64,000 nucleotides of DNA from Amphibacillus marinus. GTDB lineage: Bacteria; Bacillota; Bacilli; Bacillales; Amphibacillaceae. The stretch covers positions 186,001 through 250,000 of the forward strand of contig NZ_FODJ01000003.1 of assembly GCF_900110345.1 (NCBI RefSeq). Direction: 5' to 3'. The notes beneath the pieces were generated by a model, which made no database searches, was not told where the DNA came from, and was given only the letters and a program-made list of their open reading frames with translations. Below, in pieces: positions 17,056 to 28,855 of this stretch (within the stretch, counting starts at the first letter, position 1; each line of letters starts with the position of its first letter). Position numbers and translations under genes: made by a program.

Positions 17056-17467
17056 AGATGAAGCATGACAACAGTAATTTATCACAGTTACCTGACAGTA
17101 AGCATTCCCATTCAAGTATGAAAAGTGGGGCATGGTTAGCAGTCAGCAATTATCCAGTTTGTTTAGCGGTTATTCTTTTCAAGGCTGTGCTTAGGTGAGT
17201 GCCTAAAGTGCTAACAATGAGTTGTGGATAGCGCCTTGATTAATTGAATCTCCACTTTATTGGGATGATAAAATGATGTTGTGATGTTACTTTGCTCTGA
17301 TTTCAAGTCAATAATGGTGCGTCACTAAGTTTTGAAGTGACACATAGCTATTGTGATTCGCCTATTCATCTTCTCTCTTGTCGTTGTACATGAGGGATGA
17401 GGAATAGGTATTTTTGTTTCTTGGACAGGCAACTGATGCACGAAATAGAAGAGAAAAGAGGGATTTG
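17056..17467 (+). promoter_or_regulatory. Long pur leader between riboswitch and purE
   Basis: About 410 nt of untranslated leader. It contains hairpins at 17191-17206 (TTAGG/CCTAA) and about 17314-17343 (GTCACT/AGTGAC), and ends with a terminator at 17361-17417. A 46-codon frame (17058-17198) starts just after the aptamer, but its AGGG is only 3 nt from the ATG. Confidence 0.6.
17361..17417 (+). terminator. Terminator of the pur leader
   Basis: CCTATTC...ATC pairs with GATG...GAATAGG, then TATTTTTGTTT; likely the expression platform for the guanine riboswitch. Confidence 0.6.
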
Positions 17468-17959
17468 ATGGCTCGAGTTGGTGTCATAATGGGGAGTATA
17501 TCAGATTGGCAAACGATGGCTCATACGTGTGAAGTATTAGATTATTTAAAGATCGACTATGAAAAGGAAGTCATTTCAGCGCATCGAACGCCTGAGGATA
17601 TGTTTAGCTATGCCGAGAGTGCAAGGGAAAAAGGATTGAAGGTCATTATTGCTGGTGCTGGTGGCGCCGCCCATCTGCCGGGGATGGTTGCGGCTAAGAC
17701 TACTTTACCAGTCATTGGTGTTCCAGTGCAGTCAAAGGCACTAAATGGTTTAGATTCCTTGTTATCAATTGTCCAAATGCCAGGTGGTGTGCCAGTTGCA
17801 ACGGTTGCAATTGGATCGGCAGGAGCAAAAAATGCCGGCATTCTTGCAACGCAAATTCTGGCTACCAATGATCAACAACTGACTGAGCGATTAATAGCCT
17901 ATCAGGCTAGTACAAGAGAAAAAGTAACCGAAATGAGGGATCAGCTTGCCAAAGAATAG
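17468..17959 (+). CDS. purE: N5-carboxyaminoimidazole ribonucleotide mutase
   Basis: Class I PurE of 163 aa, which converts N5-CAIR to CAIR in purine synthesis. The family signature is visible: G-S-x-S-D-W near residue 10, S-A-H-R-T-P near 41, [11 protein letters not shown] near 70 and [15 protein letters not shown] 17468 is preceded by GAGGG. It is the first gene of the purEKBCSQLFMNHD operon and overlaps purK by 14 bp. Confidence 0.96.
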   Translation: MARVGVIMGSISDWQTMAHTCEVLDYLKIDYEKEVISAHRTPEDMFSYAESAREKGLKVIIAGAGGAAHLPGMVAAKTTLPVIGVPVQSKALNGLDSLLSIVQMPGGVPVATVAIGSAGAKNAGILATQILATNDQQLTERLIAYQASTREKVTEMRDQLAKE

Positions 17960-19067
17960 GCTAGATTACGGCGCGACAATTGGCATTATTGGCGGTGGTC
18001 AGCTCGGCAGGATGATGGCAACAACTGCACGTCATATGGGCTATCGACTGATTGTTTTGGACCCTACCCCAGATTGTCCAGCCGCCCAACTCGCTGATGA
18101 GCAGCTGGTCGCTAATTATGATGATCAATTAGCAATTGAACAACTAGCCAATAAAGCTGATGTCGTTACTTATGAGTTTGAAAATGTTGACTTACAGGCT
18201 GCTCGTTATCTAGAAGCAAAAGGACTCTTGCCTCAAGGTGCACACTCACTTGAAATTACCCAAGATCGTGAACTTGAGAAACGTGCGATGGTAGCAAGTG
18301 GGCAATCGGTTGCACCATTTCTAATTATTAAGACAAAGGCAGACCTACAACGTGCGGTTAATGAAGTTGGATATCCAGCAGTGGTCAAGACCTGTCGAGG
18401 TGGTTATGATGGCAAAGGGCAACATAAAGTCAAAACAGAGCATGATTTAGTAGCAGTCGAGACAATGCTTGCTGCGAATGAGCGCTTAATTTATGAAGGG
18501 TATATTCCGTTTGATTGTGAAATATCAGTTGTCTTTACCCGTTCACTTGCCGGAGAGATCGTGTTTTTTCCAATCGGTGAAAATATTCACCGTGACCATA
18601 TCTTACATACGACGACGGTCCCGGCAACAGTCGCGCCTGGCGTAGTAGATAAAGCAAGAACAGCCGCCCATGCAATTGCTGAAGAGATTGGTGTGGTCGG
18701 TACCTTTACGCTTGAACTATTTGTTAGAAATAATGACATCTATATTAATGAGCTTGCGCCGCGACCACACAATTCAGGACATTTTACCATTGAGGCCTGT
18801 AATGTTTCGCAATTTGAACAGCACATCCGAGCCATTTGTGGTTTGCCATTAGCTCCGGTTCATTTCCATGGTGGAGCGATTATGCTTAATTTACTTGGCG
18901 ATAATATAGCTGATGCCTTTGCAAAGATTGATCAGCTACCTTTAGCGCAGATCCATATGTATGGTAAGGCTGAGATTAAGCCCAAGCGAAAGGTAGGACA
19001 TATGACGTTTGTCGGTCAAAGTCGAGATGAGCTGGTTGCGCTATTAACAAAAGAGAATTTAATTTAG
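17946..19067 (+). CDS. purK: 5-(carboxyamino)imidazole ribonucleotide synthase
   Basis: ATP-grasp enzyme of 373 aa that carboxylates AIR to N5-CAIR using bicarbonate and ATP. The N-terminus [12 protein letters not shown], the ATP-grasp lid [12 protein letters not shown] and [11 protein letters not shown] are diagnostic. The TTG start at 17946 lies inside the purE coding end, after GAGGG, so the pair is translationally coupled. Confidence 0.96.
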   Translation: MPKNRLDYGATIGIIGGGQLGRMMATTARHMGYRLIVLDPTPDCPAAQLADEQLVANYDDQLAIEQLANKADVVTYEFENVDLQAARYLEAKGLLPQGAHSLEITQDRELEKRAMVASGQSVAPFLIIKTKADLQRAVNEVGYPAVVKTCRGGYDGKGQHKVKTEHDLVAVETMLAANERLIYEGYIPFDCEISVVFTRSLAGEIVFFPIGENIHRDHILHTTTVPATVAPGVVDKARTAAHAIAEEIGVVGTFTLELFVRNNDIYINELAPRPHNSGHFTIEACNVSQFEQHIRAICGLPLAPVHFHGGAIMLNLLGDNIADAFAKIDQLPLAQIHMYGKAEIKPKRKVGHMTFVGQSRDELVALLTKENLI

Positions 19068-19080
19068 GGGGATTTAAACG

Positions 19081-20376
19081 ATGATTGAACGTTATACACG
19101 CCCAGAGATGGGAGCAATTTGGACAGATGAAAACAAATACCAAGCCTGGTTAGAAGTAGAGATATTGGCCTGTGAGGCGTGGAGTGAGCTTGGTATTATT
19201 TCAGCTGATGACGTTAAGAAAATACGTCAGGATGCATCCTTTCATATCGATCGTATTCTGGAGATTGAGCAAGAGACACGTCACGATGTTGTGGCTTTTA
19301 CTCGAGCAGTATCAGAAACGTTAGGGGAGGAGAAAAAGTGGGTTCATTATGGCTTAACCTCAACTGATGTCGTTGATACGGCATTATCGTATTTACTTAA
19401 GCAAGCAAACGTGATAATCCGAAAGAATATTGAGGATTTCATCGAGATTCTAAAAAATAAAGCAGTTGAGCATAAGCACACGGTCATGATGGGACGTACA
19501 CACGGTGTTCACGCTGAACCAACGACCTTTGGCTTGAAGATGGCGCTTTGGTATGAAGAAATGAAGCGAAATCTTATTCGTTTCAATGCAGCTGCTGAAG
19601 TGATTGAAACAGGTAAGCTGTCAGGCGCGGTTGGCACGTATGCCAATATTGATCCACAGGTTGAAGCGTATGTCTGTGAAAAACTTGGCCTTCAACCAGC
19701 CCCAGTATCAACCCAAACCTTGCAGCGTGATCGCCATGCGCAATATTTATCTGCATTAGCACTTGTGGCTACATCCATTGAGAAGTTCGCTACTGAAATT
19801 CGTGGTTTACAGAAAACAGAAACGCGTGAGGTTGAGGAGTTTTTCGCCAAGGGTCAAAAGGGATCTTCAGCTATGCCGCATAAACGTAATCCAATTGGAT
19901 CAGAGAACATGACAGGCATGGCACGATTGGTACGGGGCTATATGCTAACAGCTTATGAAAATGTTGCCCTATGGCATGAGCGTGATATCTCTCACTCGTC
20001 AGCCGAGCGGGTAATCCTACCGGATGCAACCATTACCTTAAATTATATGCTCCATCGCTTTAGCAATATTGTTAAGAATTTAACTGTTTTCCCAGAAAAT
20101 ATGAAGCGTAATATTGATCGAACGCACGGAGTTATTTTCTCGCAACGGGTCCTGCTATCGCTAATTGATAAAGGGATGAGCAGAGAGGACGCTTATGATC
20201 TTGTACAACCAAATGCCATGAAAGCATGGGAGTCACAGACGCATTTTAAAGCTTTAATTGAGCAAGAGCAACAGGTAACGTCATCGTTATCACCGGAAGA
20301 TATTGAAGCGTGCTTTGATTACACCTATCATTTGAAGAATGTCGACCAAATTTTTGAGCGAATTGGGTTAGCATAA
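19081..20376 (+). CDS. purB: Adenylosuccinate lyase
   Basis: Fumarase/aspartase-superfamily enzyme of 431 aa that cleaves SAICAR to AICAR and adenylosuccinate to AMP, releasing fumarate. The signature loop [11 protein letters not shown] is near residue 262, and T-S-T-D-V-V-D-T and [10 protein letters not shown] mark the other two active-site blocks. It is separated from purC by 68 bp with a hairpin, the only sizeable gap in the operon. Confidence 0.97.
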   Translation: MIERYTRPEMGAIWTDENKYQAWLEVEILACEAWSELGIISADDVKKIRQDASFHIDRILEIEQETRHDVVAFTRAVSETLGEEKKWVHYGLTSTDVVDTALSYLLKQANVIIRKNIEDFIEILKNKAVEHKHTVMMGRTHGVHAEPTTFGLKMALWYEEMKRNLIRFNAAAEVIETGKLSGAVGTYANIDPQVEAYVCEKLGLQPAPVSTQTLQRDRHAQYLSALALVATSIEKFATEIRGLQKTETREVEEFFAKGQKGSSAMPHKRNPIGSENMTGMARLVRGYMLTAYENVALWHERDISHSSAERVILPDATITLNYMLHRFSNIVKNLTVFPENMKRNIDRTHGVIFSQRVLLSLIDKGMSREDAYDLVQPNAMKAWESQTHFKALIEQEQQVTSSLSPEDIEACFDYTYHLKNVDQIFERIGLA

Positions 20377-20382
20377 AGATCT

Positions 20383-20412
20383 GAAAGCGTCTTAACAGAC
20401 GCTTTCTCTTAT
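20383..20412 (+). terminator. Intra-operon hairpin between purB and purC
   Basis: GAAAGCGTCT (20383-20392) pairs perfectly with AGACGCTTTC (20397-20406), followed by TCTTATACATATTTTTA. It may lower downstream expression or act as an RNA-processing site. Confidence 0.5.
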
Positions 20413-20444
20413 ACATATTTTTATCTAAAAAGGGGTGGAGCGTC

Positions 20445-21155
20445 GTGAAAAAAGAGCTATTGTATGAGGGGAAAGCAAAGCAGGTGTTTAGGTCAGAAGT
20501 GGAACGGCAGCTCATTCTTTCCTATAAGAATGATGCGACTGCGTTTAATGGTAAGAAAAAGGAAACCTTTGCAGGTAAGGGCCGTTATAACAATTTAATC
20601 TCGGCACAGTTGTTTGAACAGCTTGCTGGAGCAGGAGTGCCAAGCCACTTTATTAAAGCACTCAATGAGACAGAACAGTTGGTTGAGGAAACAACGATTA
20701 TTCCATTAGAAGTTGTCGTCCGTAATCTGGCGACCGGTAGTATTGTTAAACGATTAGGCTTTAAAGAGAAAACACCATTTCAGCCACCACTTATTGAATT
20801 CTATTATAAGGATGACGCATTAGATGATCCGATTATTAATGATCGTCATGCCCTACTATTAACCGATGCAACGGATGCAGAGCTTGATCAAATTAAGCGC
20901 TATGCGTTAAAAGTTAACGACGTCCTGCACACCTTTTTTCAAACAATTGGCGTGAGGCTAATCGATTTTAAGCTTGAGTTTGGCCGCAACCATGTTGGTG
21001 AAATCATCCTGGCTGATGAGATATCGCCGGATACTTGTCGACTATGGGACATAGAAACGGATCAGAAGCTTGATAAAGATGTATTTAGACAAGGCACAGG
21101 TGATCTATTAACGGTATACGACATGATCTTAAAACGACTGGAGGCAGTAAAATGA
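20445..21155 (+). CDS. purC: SAICAR synthase
   Basis: Phosphoribosylaminoimidazole-succinocarboxamide synthase of 236 aa, which joins CAIR and aspartate using ATP. The N-terminus Y-E-G-K-A-K, R-N-L-A-T-G-S and the F-K-L-E-F-G and D-E-I-S-P-D-T-C-R-L-W blocks are the family signatures. GTG 20445 follows GGGGTGGAG. Its stop overlaps the purS start by 4 bp. Confidence 0.97.
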   Translation: MKKELLYEGKAKQVFRSEVERQLILSYKNDATAFNGKKKETFAGKGRYNNLISAQLFEQLAGAGVPSHFIKALNETEQLVEETTIIPLEVVVRNLATGSIVKRLGFKEKTPFQPPLIEFYYKDDALDDPIINDRHALLLTDATDAELDQIKRYALKVNDVLHTFFQTIGVRLIDFKLEFGRNHVGEIILADEISPDTCRLWDIETDQKLDKDVFRQGTGDLLTVYDMILKRLEAVK

Positions 21156-21403
21156 TTAAAGTAAACATTCATATTACATTAAAAGAAGGTGTCCTTGATC
21201 CGCAAGGAAAAGCGATTGAAGGCTCATTAAGCACACTAGGCTACCAAGGTGTCGGTGAGGTACGTGTCGGCAAGCTTATTGAACTAACTTTTGCGGATAG
21301 CGATCGTGCCGCTGAACAGGTTGAGGAGATGTGTCAGAAGCTGCTAGCCAATCCAGTTATTGAAAACTATACCTATACAATTGAGGATGGTGTTGTGCAG
21401 TGA
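21152..21403 (+). CDS. purS: FGAM synthase subunit PurS
   Basis: Small dimeric subunit of 83 aa. With PurQ and PurL it forms the three-part formylglycinamidine ribonucleotide synthase of Gram-positives. The pattern V-x-L-K-x-G-V-L-D-P-x-G-x-A-I and V-x-x-V-R-V-G-K is clear. It overlaps purC and purQ by 4 bp each (ATGA and GTGA). Confidence 0.95.
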   Translation: MIKVNIHITLKEGVLDPQGKAIEGSLSTLGYQGVGEVRVGKLIELTFADSDRAAEQVEEMCQKLLANPVIENYTYTIEDGVVQ

Positions 21404-22083
21404 GATTCGCGGTAATTGTCTTTCCCGGCTCTAATTGTGACCGTGATATGTACCATGCAGCAAAGGATGCATTAGGCGAAGAGGCCGAATTAGTCTGGTA
21501 TCAGGAGACTGCGCTTGAGGGCTATAATGCCATTTTAATTCCTGGCGGTTTTTCTTATGGTGATTATTTACGCTGTGGTGCAATCGCATCAACCTCAGAG
21601 ATTGTGAAGTCACTGCATCGCGAAGCAGAGAAAGGGACGCCAATTCTGGGTGTTTGCAACGGTTTTCAGATTTTACTAGAAACAGGCTTGTTGCCTGGTG
21701 CGCTATTAAGAAATAAAGAACTTAAGTTCATTTGTCAGCATGAAAACTTAATCGTTCAAAATAACAAAACGCTATTTACGTCTGCATATCAACAAGGGCA
21801 AGTGATTTCAATTCCTATTGCACATGGAGAGGGCAATTACTTTTGTGATGATGAAACACTGGCAAGCTTAAAGGCAAATAATCAAATTGTTTTTAGCTAT
21901 CAAAATAATCCGAATGGCTCTGTCGCTAACATTGCTGGCATTATTAATCAACAGGGAAATGTACTTGGAATGATGCCGCACCCCGAGCGTGCTACAGAAT
22001 TAATTCTCGGCAGTGAAGATGGTTTGAATCTGTTTAAGTCAATGCTTGCTAATTGGAGGGAAAGCTATGTTACAAACGCTTGA
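21400..22083 (+). CDS. purQ: FGAM synthase, glutaminase subunit
   Basis: Class I glutamine amidotransferase of 227 aa that supplies ammonia to PurL. F-P-G-S-N-C-D near the N-terminus, the nucleophile elbow G-V-C-N-G-F-Q near residue 86 and the M-P-H-P-E-R motif near 195 give the Cys-His-Glu triad. It starts with GTG at 21400 and overlaps purL by 17 bp. Confidence 0.97.
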   Translation: MRFAVIVFPGSNCDRDMYHAAKDALGEEAELVWYQETALEGYNAILIPGGFSYGDYLRCGAIASTSEIVKSLHREAEKGTPILGVCNGFQILLETGLLPGALLRNKELKFICQHENLIVQNNKTLFTSAYQQGQVISIPIAHGEGNYFCDDETLASLKANNQIVFSYQNNPNGSVANIAGIINQQGNVLGMMPHPERATELILGSEDGLNLFKSMLANWRESYVTNA

Positions 22084-24295
22084 GGTTAGTCCAGAGCTAA
22101 TAGAACAAGAGAAGCATTATCGTGAAATGGGTCTAACAGATGAAGAGTACCAATCGATTGTCCGCATTTTAGGAAGACGACCTAACTTTACTGAGACTGG
22201 TATTTTTTCAGTTATGTGGTCTGAGCATTGTAGCTATAAAACTTCTAAACAGCTATTGCGCAAATTTCCAACCGAAGGACCGCAAGTTATTCAGGGGCCG
22301 GGCGAGGGAGCAGGCATTGTCGATATTGGTGATGGTCAAGCGATAGCGTTTAAAATTGAAAGTCATAATCATCCTTCAGCCGTTGAACCTTATCAGGGTG
22401 CAGCAACAGGGGTTGGCGGCATTATCCGTGATATTTTCTCAATGGGTGCACGTCCAATTGCTTCATTAAATTCATTAAGATTTGGACCGCTGACAACCGG
22501 TCGTGTTAAATACTTGTTCGACGAGGTTGTCCATGGGATTGCTGGCTACGGAAATTGCGTTGGTGTACCAACAGTTGGTGGCGAGATTCAATTTGATGCT
22601 TGTTATGAAGGGAATCCACTTGTAAATGCGATGTGTGTCGGTTTAATTGATCAAAAGGATATTCAGAAAGGGATTGCAGCAGGATTAGGGAACACCGTGC
22701 TTTATGTCGGATCAAAAACCGGCCGTGACGGTATTCATGGTGCTACCTTTGCTTCTGAGGATTTAACCGAAGACTCTGAAAGCAAGCGGTCTAACGTTCA
22801 GGTCGGTGACCCGTTTATGGAGAAGCTCCTTATTGAAGCCTGCCTAGAAGCGATTAAATCGGACGCGTTAGTTGGCATGCAGGATATGGGGGCTGCTGGT
22901 TTAACCTCATCTGCATCTGAGATGGCAAGTAAGGCAGGGATGGGGATGGAAATGAACTTAGACCTAATTCCACAGCGCGAAGCAAATATGTCTGCCTACG
23001 AAATGATGCTGTCTGAATCACAAGAGCGCATGCTCCTTGTCGTTGAAAAGGGGCGTGAGCACGAGATCATTGAAATTTTTAAAAAGTACAGCTTGGAAGC
23101 CGTTGCGGTTGGTGTTGTTACGGATGATAAGCAATTCCGGTTGCTCCATCATGGTCAGGTTGTTTGTGATATTCCAGTTGATACGTTAGCTGAGGATGCA
23201 CCTGTCTATCATAAGCCATCACAGGTCCCTGCTTATTATAAAGAATTTCAAGCGATGGCGGCTTATGAGCCAAAAGTTGATGATTATAATGCTACGCTAC
23301 GGCAGCTACTAGCTCAACCCACGATTGCCAGTAAGGAATATGTTTACAACCAATACGATTCAATGGTTCAAGCAAATACAGTAGTCGCACCCGGTTCAGA
23401 TGCAGCAGTGGTAAGAATTCGTGATTACGATAAAGCAATTGCGATGACCACTGATTGTAATTCACGCTATATTTATTTAGATCCTGAGGTAGGTGGTAAG
23501 ATTGCGGTAGCTGAGGCTGCACGTAACATTGTTGCCTCGGGAGCCAAGCCATTAGCATTAACGGATGGGCTTAACTTTGGAAATCCAGATAAACCGGAGA
23601 ACTTTTGGCAAATGGAAAAAAGTGTTGAAGGCATGTCAGCTGCTAGTCTTGCACTTGATACACCAGTCATTAGTGGCAATGTGTCACTTTACAATGAATC
23701 TAATGGCCAAGCAATTTTCCCGACGCCGATTGTTGGCATGGTTGGTTTGCATCGGTCAACAAAGGATATTACCACTTCGTTCTTTAAATCAGCTGGTGAT
23801 GTTATTATGCTAATTGGTCAGACAGCAGCTGAATTCGGTGGTAGTGAGCTTCAAAATGTGTTAGCGGGTAATTACTTCGGCAAAGCACCACAGATTGATC
23901 TGACGGTTGAACGTAAACGACAAGATCAGCTGTTAGCCGCTATCCAGTCTGGCATCATAAAGTCAGCCCATGATGTAGCAGAGGGCGGTCTTGCGGTAGC
24001 CGTTGCAGAAAGTCTCTTTCATCAAGAACAGCTAGGTGCTGAACTTGAATTGACAGGCGATGCTACTGCCGAGCTATTTAGTGAAACACAATCACGCTTT
24101 TTAATATCAGTTGCTGCTGATCAGGTTGATGCTTTAGTAAGTTTAGTAGATGATGCAAAGGTTATCGGTCATGTAACAGATAGTAATCAACTGAAGATAA
24201 ATATTAATGATAAAGAAGAAGTGAACCAAGCTGTCGCTGACTTGCAGGCAGACTGGAAGGGAGCTATACCATGCTTGCTGAAATCAAAGGCTTAA
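22067..24295 (+). CDS. purL: FGAM synthase, synthetase subunit
   Basis: ATP-dependent synthetase of 742 aa, the small PurL type that needs PurS and PurQ. It shows the PurM-like duplicated fold: S-E-H-C-S-Y-K-x-S and E-S-H-N-H-P-S-A in the first half, D-M-G-A-A-G-L-T and, in the second half, T-D-G-L-N-F-G-N-P and [11 protein letters not shown] 22067 follows GGAGGG; an upstream TTG-type start is unnecessary. It overlaps purF by 25 bp. Confidence 0.97.
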   Translation: MLQTLEVSPELIEQEKHYREMGLTDEEYQSIVRILGRRPNFTETGIFSVMWSEHCSYKTSKQLLRKFPTEGPQVIQGPGEGAGIVDIGDGQAIAFKIESHNHPSAVEPYQGAATGVGGIIRDIFSMGARPIASLNSLRFGPLTTGRVKYLFDEVVHGIAGYGNCVGVPTVGGEIQFDACYEGNPLVNAMCVGLIDQKDIQKGIAAGLGNTVLYVGSKTGRDGIHGATFASEDLTEDSESKRSNVQVGDPFMEKLLIEACLEAIKSDALVGMQDMGAAGLTSSASEMASKAGMGMEMNLDLIPQREANMSAYEMMLSESQERMLLVVEKGREHEIIEIFKKYSLEAVAVGVVTDDKQFRLLHHGQVVCDIPVDTLAEDAPVYHKPSQVPAYYKEFQAMAAYEPKVDDYNATLRQLLAQPTIASKEYVYNQYDSMVQANTVVAPGSDAAVVRIRDYDKAIAMTTDCNSRYIYLDPEVGGKIAVAEAARNIVASGAKPLALTDGLNFGNPDKPENFWQMEKSVEGMSAASLALDTPVISGNVSLYNESNGQAIFPTPIVGMVGLHRSTKDITTSFFKSAGDVIMLIGQTAAEFGGSELQNVLAGNYFGKAPQIDLTVERKRQDQLLAAIQSGIIKSAHDVAEGGLAVAVAESLFHQEQLGAELELTGDATAELFSETQSRFLISVAADQVDALVSLVDDAKVIGHVTDSNQLKININDKEEVNQAVADLQADWKGAIPCLLKSKA

Positions 24296-25680
24296 ACGAA
24301 GAGTGTGGAGTCTTTGCGATTTGGGGTCATAAAAAGGCTGCTGAAATGACCTATTATGGACTTCATGCGCTTCAACACCGTGGTCAAGAGGGCGCTGGAA
24401 TTGTATCGAGTGATGGTTCAAAGCTTTATCTTCATAAAGGAATTGGATTGGTAAACGATGTTTTCCAGGAAGGAAGAATTCAGCAATTGCAAGGCTCAAG
24501 TGCTATTGGGCACGTCCGCTATGCGACCCAAGGCGGGGGCGGCTATGACAATGTTCAGCCACTCGTATTCCGCTCACAGACTTCTAGTATGGCATTAGCG
24601 CATAACGGAAATCTCGTTAATGCCTTTGCGTTAAAGACGCAACTGGAAGCGCAGGGCAGTATTCTTCAAACTACTTCTGATACCGAGGTTGTCGCACACT
24701 TGATTAAGAGAAGTGGTTACATGCAATTAGAAGATGCCATTAAACAATCGCTTGGCATGATCAAAGGTGCATACGCGTTTACCTTTTTAACTGAGAACCA
24801 GCTGTTTGTTGCACTAGATCCGCGTGGACTAAGGCCACTTTCATTAGGTCAGCTTGGCGATGCTTATGTGGTAGCTTCGGAAACGTGTGCCTTTGACCTG
24901 ATTGGAGCGAAATATATGCGCGAGGTTAAGCCGGGTGAACTAATTGTTATTGATAAAAACGGCTTGCGTTCAACCAGCTTTAGCTCGCCGATGCGTCGCT
25001 CGCTCTGCTCGATGGAATATGTTTATTTCTCTCGCCCGGATAGTAATATTAATGGGCAAAATGTTCACGCGAGTCGGAAAGTAATGGGCAAGCAGTTAGC
25101 AAAGGAATCATTTGTGGATGCTGATGTGGTAACAGGTGTACCTGATTCAAGCATTTCAGCTGCAATTGGTTTTTCAGAGGCATCAGGCATTCCCTATGAG
25201 CTTGGCTTAATCAAAAACCGTTATGTTGGTCGAACCTTCATTCAGCCCTCACAAGAATTACGTGAGCAAGGGGTAAAGATGAAGCTTTCGCCAGTTCGGG
25301 GTATTGTTGAAGGAAAGCGGGTCGTCATGGTCGATGATTCAATTGTACGTGGAACTACAAGTCGCCGGATTGTTCGTCTGTTAAAAGAAGCCGGTGCGAC
25401 AGAGGTCCATGTTCGAATTGCTTCGCCACCTATTGTCAATCCTTGTTACTATGGCATTGATACCTCAACGAAAGGTGAATTAATTGCTGCGAACTACTCA
25501 ATTGAAGAAATGCGTGACCAAATTGAAGCGGATAGCTTAGCCTTTTTAACTGTAGAAGGCTTAGAACAATCGATTGTGACCGAGAACGATATGGCGCAAG
25601 GGATTTGCCATGCGTGCTTTACCGGGCAGTACCCGACTGAGATCTATCCAGATACAGTCATCCCGGCATATAAAGATTAG
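24271..25680 (+). CDS. purF: Amidophosphoribosyltransferase
   Basis: First committed enzyme of purine synthesis, 469 aa, which makes phosphoribosylamine from PRPP and glutamine. An 11-residue propeptide precedes Cys12 (E-E-C-G-V-F), the glutaminase nucleophile exposed by self-processing. The PRPP loop [13 protein letters not shown] is near residue 353. Cysteines in S-L-C-S-M-E, N-P-C-Y-Y-G and G-I-C-H-A-C-F fit the Fe-S cluster of the Bacillus type. It starts inside the end of purL. Confidence 0.97.
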   Translation: MLAEIKGLNEECGVFAIWGHKKAAEMTYYGLHALQHRGQEGAGIVSSDGSKLYLHKGIGLVNDVFQEGRIQQLQGSSAIGHVRYATQGGGGYDNVQPLVFRSQTSSMALAHNGNLVNAFALKTQLEAQGSILQTTSDTEVVAHLIKRSGYMQLEDAIKQSLGMIKGAYAFTFLTENQLFVALDPRGLRPLSLGQLGDAYVVASETCAFDLIGAKYMREVKPGELIVIDKNGLRSTSFSSPMRRSLCSMEYVYFSRPDSNINGQNVHASRKVMGKQLAKESFVDADVVTGVPDSSISAAIGFSEASGIPYELGLIKNRYVGRTFIQPSQELREQGVKMKLSPVRGIVEGKRVVMVDDSIVRGTTSRRIVRLLKEAGATEVHVRIASPPIVNPCYYGIDTSTKGELIAANYSIEEMRDQIEADSLAFLTVEGLEQSIVTENDMAQGICHACFTGQYPTEIYPDTVIPAYKD

Positions 25681-25698
25681 GATCAGGAGGGGAAACTC

Positions 25699-26727
25699 AT
25701 GAGTGATGTGTATAAGTCGGCAGGTGTTGATGTCGAAGCAGGCTATCAAGCCGTCGAATTAATGAAGAAGCATATAAAACGAACGGATCGGAAAGAAGTC
25801 ATTGGAGGTGTTGGTGCCTTTGCTGGCCTGTTTGATCTGGCTAGTTTTTCTTATCAAGAACCTGTCCTTGTCTCGGGCACGGATGGTGTCGGTACCAAGT
25901 TGAAGCTTGCCTTTGAACTGGATTGCCATGAGACTGTTGGCATTGATTTAGTTGCAATGTGTGTCAACGATATTGTGGCTCAAGGCGCTGATCCACTCTT
26001 TTTCTTAGATTATATTGCCTGTGGTAAAAATGAGCCTGAGCAAATTGAGCAGATTGTGAAAGGTATTGCGGATGGTTGTGTGGATAGTGGAGCCGCCTTG
26101 ATTGGTGGCGAGACGGCTGAGATGCCAGGTATGTACCAAGCTGGTGAATATGATTTAGCTGGCTTTGTCGTAGGAATTGCGAATAAACCTGATTTAATTA
26201 CCGGTACTGAAATAGCGGCAGGTGATACCATTATTGGCCTTGCCTCAAGTGGTGTACATTCAAATGGCTTTTCACTTGTTCGAAAAATTTTAGCAGATCA
26301 GCAGTTGTCGCTCACCGATTATGTTAGTGAACTTGGTCAATCGCTAGGTGAAGCGTTGTTAACACCGACCAAAATTTACGTCAAAGCGATTCAAGCGTTA
26401 AAAACAAACTTAACAATTAAAGGGATTAGTCACATTACCGGTGGTGGTTTTTATGAAAACATACCACGGGCCTTACCAGAGAACTTAGGCGCAGCAATTT
26501 ATCAAGGCAGCTGGCAGACTCCAGCTATTTTCTCATTTTTAGCAGAACAGGCTGAACTAACGGAGCAACAGATGCTAGGTGTCTTTAATATAGGCATCGG
26601 GATGGCGGTCGTTGTCGCTAAGCATGAAACTGAGCTTGCTTTGCAGATTTTAGCGGATGCTGGTGAAGAAGCTTATGTAATTGGTGAGGTAACGACAGAA
26701 ACTGGGGTGAACCTCGTTGCGAAGTAA
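25699..26727 (+). CDS. purM: AIR synthase
   Basis: Phosphoribosylformylglycinamidine cyclo-ligase of 342 aa, which closes the imidazole ring. Blocks include Y-K-S-A-G-V-D near the start, G-T-D-G-V-G-T-K near residue 57, G-G-E-T-A-E-M-P-G near 135 and [10 protein letters not shown] near 246. ATG 25699 follows AGGAGGGG; it overlaps purN by 11 bp. Confidence 0.97.
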   Translation: MSDVYKSAGVDVEAGYQAVELMKKHIKRTDRKEVIGGVGAFAGLFDLASFSYQEPVLVSGTDGVGTKLKLAFELDCHETVGIDLVAMCVNDIVAQGADPLFFLDYIACGKNEPEQIEQIVKGIADGCVDSGAALIGGETAEMPGMYQAGEYDLAGFVVGIANKPDLITGTEIAAGDTIIGLASSGVHSNGFSLVRKILADQQLSLTDYVSELGQSLGEALLTPTKIYVKAIQALKTNLTIKGISHITGGGFYENIPRALPENLGAAIYQGSWQTPAIFSFLAEQAELTEQQMLGVFNIGIGMAVVVAKHETELALQILADAGEEAYVIGEVTTETGVNLVAK

Positions 26728-27298
26728 GCAGAAACTAGCCATTTTTGCTTCTGGGACAGGTAGCAACTATGATGCCATTCACGAAGCGATTCAAACTGGT
26801 GAGCTAGAGGCCGAGCTGGTTTTACTTGTTTGCGATCGCCCACAGGCACTGGTGATAAAAAAAGCAGCAGATAATGGACTACCTGTATTCGTGTTCAATC
26901 CGAGAGACTATTCGACTAAAGCAGATTTTGAGGCGGAAATTGTCAAACAACTGAAAAAAGCAGCGGTTGAGTGGATTATTCTCGCGGGGTACATGCGTTT
27001 AATCGGTACCGTTTTATTAGAATGCTTTGAAGGGCGCATTATTAACATTCATCCATCATTACTTCCAGCCTTTCCTGGACTTGATGCAATTGGACAGGCA
27101 TTTGATGCTGGGGTTAAGGTGTCAGGGGTGACCATTCATTATGTCGACGCTGGTATGGATACCGGTCAGATCATTGCCCAACAGGCCGTTGCAATTAAGC
27201 CTAACATGACGCGACCTGCACTACAATCAGCCATCCAGCTCGTTGAACATGAGCTCTATCCAAGAACGATTCAACAATTATTAACACAGGGGGAATAA
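26717..27298 (+). CDS. purN: GAR transformylase, folate-dependent
   Basis: Transfers the formyl group of 10-formyl-THF to GAR; 193 aa. F-A-S-G-T-G-S-N near the N-terminus, the catalytic region [12 protein letters not shown] near residue 110 and the downstream D-x-G-M-D-T-G-Q-I-I loop are all intact. The TTG start at 26717 lies within the end of purM. Confidence 0.96.
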   Translation: MRSKQKLAIFASGTGSNYDAIHEAIQTGELEAELVLLVCDRPQALVIKKAADNGLPVFVFNPRDYSTKADFEAEIVKQLKKAAVEWIILAGYMRLIGTVLLECFEGRIINIHPSLLPAFPGLDAIGQAFDAGVKVSGVTIHYVDAGMDTGQIIAQQAVAIKPNMTRPALQSAIQLVEHELYPRTIQQLLTQGE

Positions 27299-27301
27299 GC
27301 T

Positions 27302-28837
27302 TTGAAAAAAAGAGCGTTATTGAGTGTATCAGATAAAACCAATTTGATTCCATTTGCAGAAGGTTTAGTGAACCATGGCTATGAACTAATCTCAACCGGC
27401 GGGACATTAAAGGCATTAACGGATGCTGGGGTAGCCGCACTGCCAGTATCTGATGTTACCCAATTTGAAGAAATCCTTGATGGCAGAGTCAAGACCTTGC
27501 ATCCATTTATCCATGCGGGCTTACTTGCGCGTCGTAATGATGCTAGCCACCAAGCGCAACTAAATGAACGTAACATTGCACCAATTGATATTGTGGTGGT
27601 CAATTTATATCCCTTTAAAGATACCATTGCAAAGCCTGATGTAACCGAGGAAGATGCGATTGAGAATATTGATATTGGCGGTCCGACTATGCTCCGTTCA
27701 GCAGCAAAGAATTTCCGTGATGTGACCGTTGTTGTTAATCCCGCGGATTACGACAGTGTGTTAGTTGCGTTAAGTCAGGCTGATGGCTCAGTAGCATTTC
27801 GAAAGCGACTAGCAGCGAAGGTATTTCGCCATACAGCTAATTATGATGCACTAATTGCCAATTATTTTATCGAACTGACTGAAGAAAAAGATCCAGAGAC
27901 ATTAACGATAACTTATGAAAAAGTCCAATCCCTTCGCTATGGTGAGAACCCCCATCAGGAAGCAGCCTTCTATCAAGAAGCAAACATTAAGGGCGGCTCA
28001 ATTGCGCACGCCAAGCAATTACATGGTAAAGAGCTATCTTATAATAATATTCAGGATGCCAATGCAGCCTTGGAAATTGTCTTAGAGTTTAGCGAAGTTC
28101 CAGCAGCCGTTGCTGTTAAGCATATGAATCCGTGTGGTGTAGGAATAGGCGAGTCAATTGAGGATGCTTTTGCGAAGGCGTATCAGGCAGATCCTGTTTC
28201 AATATTCGGTGGAATTATTGCGTTAAATCGGGAAGTTAATGAAGCGACAGCTAAGCAACTTAAGGATATTTTTCTAGAAATCATCATTGCCCCGAGCTTT
28301 TCCCAAGCGGCTCTTGATATGCTAACAGTAAAACCTAATTTGCGCTTGCTTGAAACGCCAATTAAGACAGATCTCCATGACAGTAACAAGGTTGTCAGTG
28401 TACTTGGTGGCTTGCTTGTTCAAGGACGTGACCTTGGTCAAATAGAAGCTGACCAGTTAACTGTTGCTACTGACCGTCAGCCGACCGAGCAAGAGCTTAA
28501 TGAGCTGTTGTTCGCTTGGAAGGTGGTTAAGCACGTTAAGTCAAATGCAATTGTGGTAGTGAAGGATAACCAGACGATAGGCGTTGGTGCTGGGCAGATG
28601 AACCGGGTTGGCGCAGCGCAAATTGCTTTTGACCAAGCAGGGGATAAAGCGGTTGGTGCTGTACTTGCTTCTGATGCTTTCTTCCCAATGCCAGATACAA
28701 TTGAAAACGCAGCGAAAGCAGGGATTAAAGCGGTTATTCAACCAGGAGGATCAAAGCGCGATCAGGATTCGATTGATGCTTGTAACAAACATGGGATTGC
28801 AATGGTGCTGACTGGTATGCGTCATTTCAAACATTAG
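27302..28837 (+). CDS. purH: AICAR transformylase / IMP cyclohydrolase
   Basis: Two-domain enzyme of 511 aa for the last two steps to IMP. The N-terminal cyclohydrolase domain shows S-V-S-D-K-T, S-T-G-G-T and G-R-V-K-T-L-H-P; the C-terminal transformylase shows L-R-Y-G-E-N-P-H-Q and K-H-x-N-P-C-G-V. The TTG at 27302 follows GGGGGAATAAGC, three bases past purN. Confidence 0.97.
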   Translation: MKKRALLSVSDKTNLIPFAEGLVNHGYELISTGGTLKALTDAGVAALPVSDVTQFEEILDGRVKTLHPFIHAGLLARRNDASHQAQLNERNIAPIDIVVVNLYPFKDTIAKPDVTEEDAIENIDIGGPTMLRSAAKNFRDVTVVVNPADYDSVLVALSQADGSVAFRKRLAAKVFRHTANYDALIANYFIELTEEKDPETLTITYEKVQSLRYGENPHQEAAFYQEANIKGGSIAHAKQLHGKELSYNNIQDANAALEIVLEFSEVPAAVAVKHMNPCGVGIGESIEDAFAKAYQADPVSIFGGIIALNREVNEATAKQLKDIFLEIIIAPSFSQAALDMLTVKPNLRLLETPIKTDLHDSNKVVSVLGGLLVQGRDLGQIEADQLTVATDRQPTEQELNELLFAWKVVKHVKSNAIVVVKDNQTIGVGAGQMNRVGAAQIAFDQAGDKAVGAVLASDAFFPMPDTIENAAKAGIKAVIQPGGSKRDQDSIDACNKHGIAMVLTGMRHFKH

Positions 28838-28855
28838 ATAAGGTGGTGCACTGAG

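Noticed and set aside
17058-17198. 46-codon ORF in the pur leader as a real gene
   Set aside because: The possible ribosome binding site is only 3 nt from the ATG and is part of the riboswitch P1 helix; kept only as a possibility under findings.
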